DNA of 64,000 nucleotides from a bacterium (lineage in GTDB: Bacteria; CLD3; SB21), in assembly GCA_013360215.1 (NCBI GenBank), contig JABWCP010000012.1, forward strand, positions 1 to 64,000. The letters run 5' to 3'. Of this stretch, positions 60,901-64,000 are shown piece after piece. Numbering within the stretch: position 1 is the stretch's first letter; the number at the start of each line of letters is the position of its first letter. The notes under the pieces are model-generated. The model was not told the origin of the DNA. It did no database searches and saw only the letters and a list, made by a program, of their open reading frames with translations. The position numbers and the translations under genes are program-made.

Positions 60901-63093
60901 ATGTTATCACGCAGACGTTTTTTAAAAATCGGGGCCGGATTTACAGCCGGCGCAACCATCGCGGCCGGCGCCGCTCATACTTTGGCGGATCGTTTAGCCG
61001 CGTTGGAAAAACCTTCCGGACAAGTAGAAGTGATACCGACATATTGCGATATCTGTTTTTGGAAGTGCGGCGTTTTGGCGCATGTCAAAGAAGGTCAGCT
61101 GTGGAAACTGGAAGGTAATCCGGAAGATCCTCTTAGCCGCGGGCGCTTGTGTCCGCGCGGCACAGGCGGGGTCGGCGCACACTACGATCCGGATCGGCTG
61201 CGTACGCCCCTGATCCGCCGCGGCGAAAAAGGCGCCGAAGAATGGACCTCCGTCACATGGGATGAAGCGCTGGACTTCATCGCCGAAAAAATGAAAAAAA
61301 TTAAAACCGAATACGGTCCGGAATCCGTGGCACTCTTTAGCCATGGCATCGGCGGTAATTTTTTTAAGCATACGATCAAAGCCTACGGCTCACCCAATAT
61401 CGCGGCGCCTTCGTTTGCCCAATGCCGCGGTCCGCGGGATGTCGGATTTCGCCTCACCTTCGGTGAAGATGTAAGTTCACCCGAGCGCACCGACATCCGC
61501 AACGCCAAGTGTCTTGTTTTGATCGGATCGCATCTCGGCGAAAATATGCACAATACGCAGGTTCAGGAATTTGCCGAAGCCGTAGACAATCACGCGACGA
61601 TCATCGTCGTGGATCCGCGCTATTCCGTCGCAGCCAGCAAAGCGCAGCATTATCTCCCGATCAAACCGGGTACCGATCTCGCGCTGATCTTGGCGTGGAT
61701 GCATGTCATCATCAAAGAAAATCTTTATGATAAAGCGTACGTCGAACAGTATGGTTTTGGTTTCGACGCATTGGTTGCGGCTTTGGAAACTTACACACCG
61801 GAGTGGGCATATCCTGAAACCGGCATTGAACCGGAAACGATTCGCACTACCGCCCGCGTGATGGCACAATACAAACCTGCGACACTCGTGCATCCGGGAC
61901 GCCACGTCACATGGTATGGGAATGATGCCCAACGCAGCCGTGGCATTGCTCTGCTTAACGCGTTGCTCGGCAGCTGGGGACGCAAAGGCGGTTTTTATAC
62001 GCCGGTCAGTATGGATGTGCCGGCTTTCCCCTATCCCTCTTATCCCAAATCGGATAAAGGTAAAGTGGATAACCCCGGTCATAAATATCCCTTTGCGCAC
62101 GAAACGATCACCACCGGCATACGCGAAGCGACACTCACCGGTAAACCTTATCCGATCAAAGGTTGGTTTGTGTACGCAACCAATCTGCTGCATGCTTTGC
62201 CTAATGAGGAAGAAACGATCAAGGCCATTCAGAATCTCGATCTGATGGTCGTGATTGATGTTATTCCCAGTGAAATCGCCGGCTGGGCCGATGTGATATT
62301 ACCGGAGTCGGTGTATCTTGAGCGGCACGACGATCTTAATGTCGAATGGTTCCGCGATCCGTTTGTGGCACTGCGCCAACCCGTCGTATCTGCCCCGCAT
62401 GAGCAGAAGCCCAACTGGTGGATGGCCAAGCGTCTTGCCGAAAAACTCGGGCTCGGTCATTATTATCCGTGGACTCATATCGAATCGTATTTTGAAACGC
62501 GGCTTCGGCAGGCGGGATTGAGTTATGAAACACTGAAAAAAAACGGAATCCTCCTCGGCGAAAAAAAACCGGTTTATTTCGATGAAGGCGTACCGGCCGA
62601 ATTTCCCACGCCATCAGGAAAAATAGAATTTTATTCATCCCAACTCGCAGAAGCCGGTTTTGAACCGGTACCCAAATATGTAGCCCCGCCTCAACCGCCA
62701 CCGGGTTCATTTCGGCTTTTGTTTGGTCGTGCGCCGGTGCACTCGTTTAGCCGTACGCATACCAACCCCGTACTGATGGATATGATGAATGAAAACGAAC
62801 TGTGGGTCAATGCGGACATGGCGTTACGGTACGGTTTAAAATCCGGCGATTATGTTCGTCTCAAAAATCAGGACGGTGTGGTCAGTACTAAAATCAAAAT
62901 CAAAGCGACGGAACGCATTCGCACCGACTGCGTGTATATGGTGCACGGATTTGGGCATAACGCCAAAGCGCTCAAGCGCGCTTTCGGACGTGGTGCCAGC
63001 GATGCACAGCTTATCACACGCTACGATACCGATCCCTTGATGGGCGGCACCGGTATGAATAATAATTTTGTCACTCTGGAAATGGAGGCTTAG
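60901..63093 (+). CDS. molybdopterin oxidoreductase catalytic subunit, PsrA/PhsA type
   Basis: A 730-residue CISM-type catalytic subunit. The N-terminus is a twin-arginine signal (SRRRFLKIGAG), so it is exported folded. A [4Fe-4S] cluster is bound by Cys49, Cys52, Cys56 and Cys84. The molybdenum ligand is predicted to be Cys175 (FAQCRGPRD), as in polysulfide/thiosulfate reductases and NapA rather than Ser in DMSO reductases. The C-terminal molybdopterin-dinucleotide-binding domain includes LLFGRAPVHSFSRTHTNP. Substrate (polysulfide, thiosulfate, tetrathionate, arsenate) cannot be set from sequence. The iron-sulfur subunit starts two bases after its stop. Confidence 0.88.
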   Translation: MLSRRRFLKIGAGFTAGATIAAGAAHTLADRLAALEKPSGQVEVIPTYCDICFWKCGVLAHVKEGQLWKLEGNPEDPLSRGRLCPRGTGGVGAHYDPDRLRTPLIRRGEKGAEEWTSVTWDEALDFIAEKMKKIKTEYGPESVALFSHGIGGNFFKHTIKAYGSPNIAAPSFAQCRGPRDVGFRLTFGEDVSSPERTDIRNAKCLVLIGSHLGENMHNTQVQEFAEAVDNHATIIVVDPRYSVAASKAQHYLPIKPGTDLALILAWMHVIIKENLYDKAYVEQYGFGFDALVAALETYTPEWAYPETGIEPETIRTTARVMAQYKPATLVHPGRHVTWYGNDAQRSRGIALLNALLGSWGRKGGFYTPVSMDVPAFPYPSYPKSDKGKVDNPGHKYPFAHETITTGIREATLTGKPYPIKGWFVYATNLLHALPNEEETIKAIQNLDLMVVIDVIPSEIAGWADVILPESVYLERHDDLNVEWFRDPFVALRQPVVSAPHEQKPNWWMAKRLAEKLGLGHYYPWTHIESYFETRLRQAGLSYETLKKNGILLGEKKPVYFDEGVPAEFPTPSGKIEFYSSQLAEAGFEPVPKYVAPPQPPPGSFRLLFGRAPVHSFSRTHTNPVLMDMMNENELWVNADMALRYGLKSGDYVRLKNQDGVVSTKIKIKATERIRTDCVYMVHGFGHNAKALKRAFGRGASDAQLITRYDTDPLMGGTGMNNNFVTLEMEA

Positions 63094-63095
63094 CC

Positions 63096-63635
63096 ATGGC
63101 GCGTCTCGCAATGGTCATAGATACCCGAAAATGCGTCGGATGTATGGATTGTGTCGTGGCCTGCAAAACTGAAAATCAGGTTCCCGAAGGATACAATCGC
63201 GACTGGATCACGACCGAAGCCAAAGGAAAGTTTCCCGACGTGCGTCTCGAAATTCGATCCGAACGTTGTAATCACTGTTCCAATCCACCGTGTGTGACAT
63301 GCTGCCCTACCGGTGCGAGTCATGTGCATGACTATGGCGGCGTCGTGCTGGTCGATCATGATGTATGTATCGGCTGCAAAGCATGCGTCGCATCGTGTCC
63401 GTATGATGCGCGTTTTGTTCATCCCGAAGGTTATGTGGACAAATGTACATTCTGCATTCATCGCGTGGAAAAAGGACTTGAGCCGGCTTGCGTGTCCGTT
63501 TGCCCTACGCATTGTATGTACTTTGGCGATCTGGATGACCCTAATAGTAAAGTTTCTCAACTTCTGCAGAAACGCGGTTACCATACGAATTTACCGGAAG
63601 CCGGTACGCAACCGAATATTTTTTATCTCACGTGA
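63096..63635 (+). CDS. ferredoxin-type iron-sulfur subunit, PsrB/PhsB/NrfC type
   Basis: A 179-residue electron-transfer subunit with 16 cysteines arranged for four [4Fe-4S] clusters: CVGCMDCVVAC, CNHCSNPPCVTCC, CIGCKACVASC and CTFCIHRVEKGLEPACVSVC. It relays electrons between the catalytic subunit and the membrane anchor of CISM complexes. It has no signal of its own, consistent with export in complex with the Tat-bearing subunit. GGAGG precedes the ATG, and the NrfD-type gene follows after seven bases. Confidence 0.93.
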   Translation: MARLAMVIDTRKCVGCMDCVVACKTENQVPEGYNRDWITTEAKGKFPDVRLEIRSERCNHCSNPPCVTCCPTGASHVHDYGGVVLVDHDVCIGCKACVASCPYDARFVHPEGYVDKCTFCIHRVEKGLEPACVSVCPTHCMYFGDLDDPNSKVSQLLQKRGYHTNLPEAGTQPNIFYLT

Positions 63636-63642
63636 GGACGCT

Positions 63643-64000
63643 ATGAACGAATTGACACATACGCGCATGAATCCGATGATTGATCCCGCGCTGCACATTT
63701 GGGGCTGGGAAATCCCCGTGTATCTTTTTCTTGGCGGATTGGTGGCAGGGTTTATGATTTTGTCCGGTTATTTTACGCTTAAAGGCCATCATAAACATGA
63801 TCACTTCTCTTCTTTTTATTTACCGCATGTGAGTTTGGCCTTACTGAGCCTCGGTATGTTTTCCTTATTTCTCGATCTTGAGCACAAGCCTTATGTATGG
63901 CGTCTTTATACGACATTTGAAATCACTTCGCCGATGTCCTGGGGATCTTGGATTTTACTGTTAGTCTATCCTTCGTTACTTCTCAATACGTTGGTGCGCA
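63643..64000 (+). CDS. NrfD/PsrC-type membrane anchor, partial
   Basis: The N-terminal 119 residues of a polytopic subunit, cut by the window edge. It begins with a short tail, then IWGWEIPVYLFLGGLVAGFMILSG (the first helix of the NrfD/PsrC quinol oxidase) and further hydrophobic segments (SLALLSLGMFSLFLDLEHKPYVWRL, ITSPMSWGSWILLLVYP). It would exchange electrons with the quinone pool for the upstream molybdoenzyme. GAGG precedes the ATG. Confidence 0.9.
   Translation, partial: MNELTHTRMNPMIDPALHIWGWEIPVYLFLGGLVAGFMILSGYFTLKGHHKHDHFSSFYLPHVSLALLSLGMFSLFLDLEHKPYVWRLYTTFEITSPMSWGSWILLLVYPSLLLNTLVR

Overview
The window is a chromosomal segment of moderate GC content (my estimate, mid-40s percent) from a Gram-negative bacterium. 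It most resembles the Fibrobacteres-Chlorobi-Bacteroidetes (FCB) superphylum or a neighbouring candidate phylum. The pointers are a PorV/PorQ-like outer-membrane protein next to a secreted protein with a FlgD-like C-terminal domain, two sensor kinases with 'regulator propeller' and Y_Y_Y sensor regions, a tricorn-type protease, an M49-like lipoprotein peptidase, several lipoproteins, an MglA/roadblock cluster and a serine-palmitoyltransferase-like synthase. The exact phylum cannot be fixed from the sequence. Gene density is high. There is no prophage, CRISPR array or complete insertion sequence; the only mobility-type gene is a lone tyrosine recombinase.

Layout. 0.1-5.3 kb: a queuosine-precursor transporter (YhhQ type), a NUDIX hydrolase, and a tightly overlapping leftward operon (TIGR01777 epimerase, class V aminotransferase, NYN-domain protein, orphan DppC-type permease). 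5.3-10.9 kb: a probable small RNA or leader with its own promoter, hairpins and terminator, then an HtrA protease, a TrkH/KtrB-type K+ transporter, a bacteriohemerythrin, a 35-residue membrane protein and an unknown lipoprotein. 11-13.3 kb: groES-groEL under a perfect CIRCE operator. 13.5-20.8 kb: tricorn protease homologue, M49-like peptidase, pabC-pabB. 20.9-23.6 kb: a trypsin-like lipoprotein, the lone recombinase and a di-haem cytochrome of the reaction-centre type. 23.8-26.8 kb: the three-gene proton-translocating transhydrogenase (pntAA-pntAB-pntB). 26.8-32.4 kb: secreted BNR-repeat protein plus PorV-like protein, then a PDZ/7TM/GAF/SpoIIE phosphatase. 32.5-37.8 kb: uppP, then a seven-gene leftward cluster of response regulator, DUF4388/roadblock proteins, HAMP membrane protein, MglB-like protein and MglA GTPase.

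38-51 kb: an alpha-oxoamine synthase, a GH57 branching-type enzyme, small secreted proteins, a glutaryl-CoA-dehydrogenase-like enzyme, an M28 peptidase, DinB-like and GNAT proteins, a lipoprotein, a cytoplasmic subtilase fused to a glycogen-binding-like domain, a barrel-like protein preceded by a CRP-type palindrome, and tRNA-Phe. 51.6-59.4 kb: two tandem giant propeller sensor kinases, the second carrying two kinase modules around a receiver. 59.6-64 kb: a FadL-type outer-membrane protein followed by a PsrABC/PhsABC-type molybdoenzyme operon that runs off the right edge.

Taken together, the window looks like housekeeping DNA interleaved with extracytoplasmic proteolysis (HtrA, tricorn, M49-like, M28, trypsin-like and subtilase genes), envelope sensing and respiratory functions. 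The strongest candidates for undescribed biology are the MglA/roadblock/DUF4388/HAMP cluster, the subtilase-CBM48 fusion, the double-kinase hybrid sensor, and the RNA at about 5.54-5.65 kb. All assignments come from reading motifs and gene order; no database search was run.
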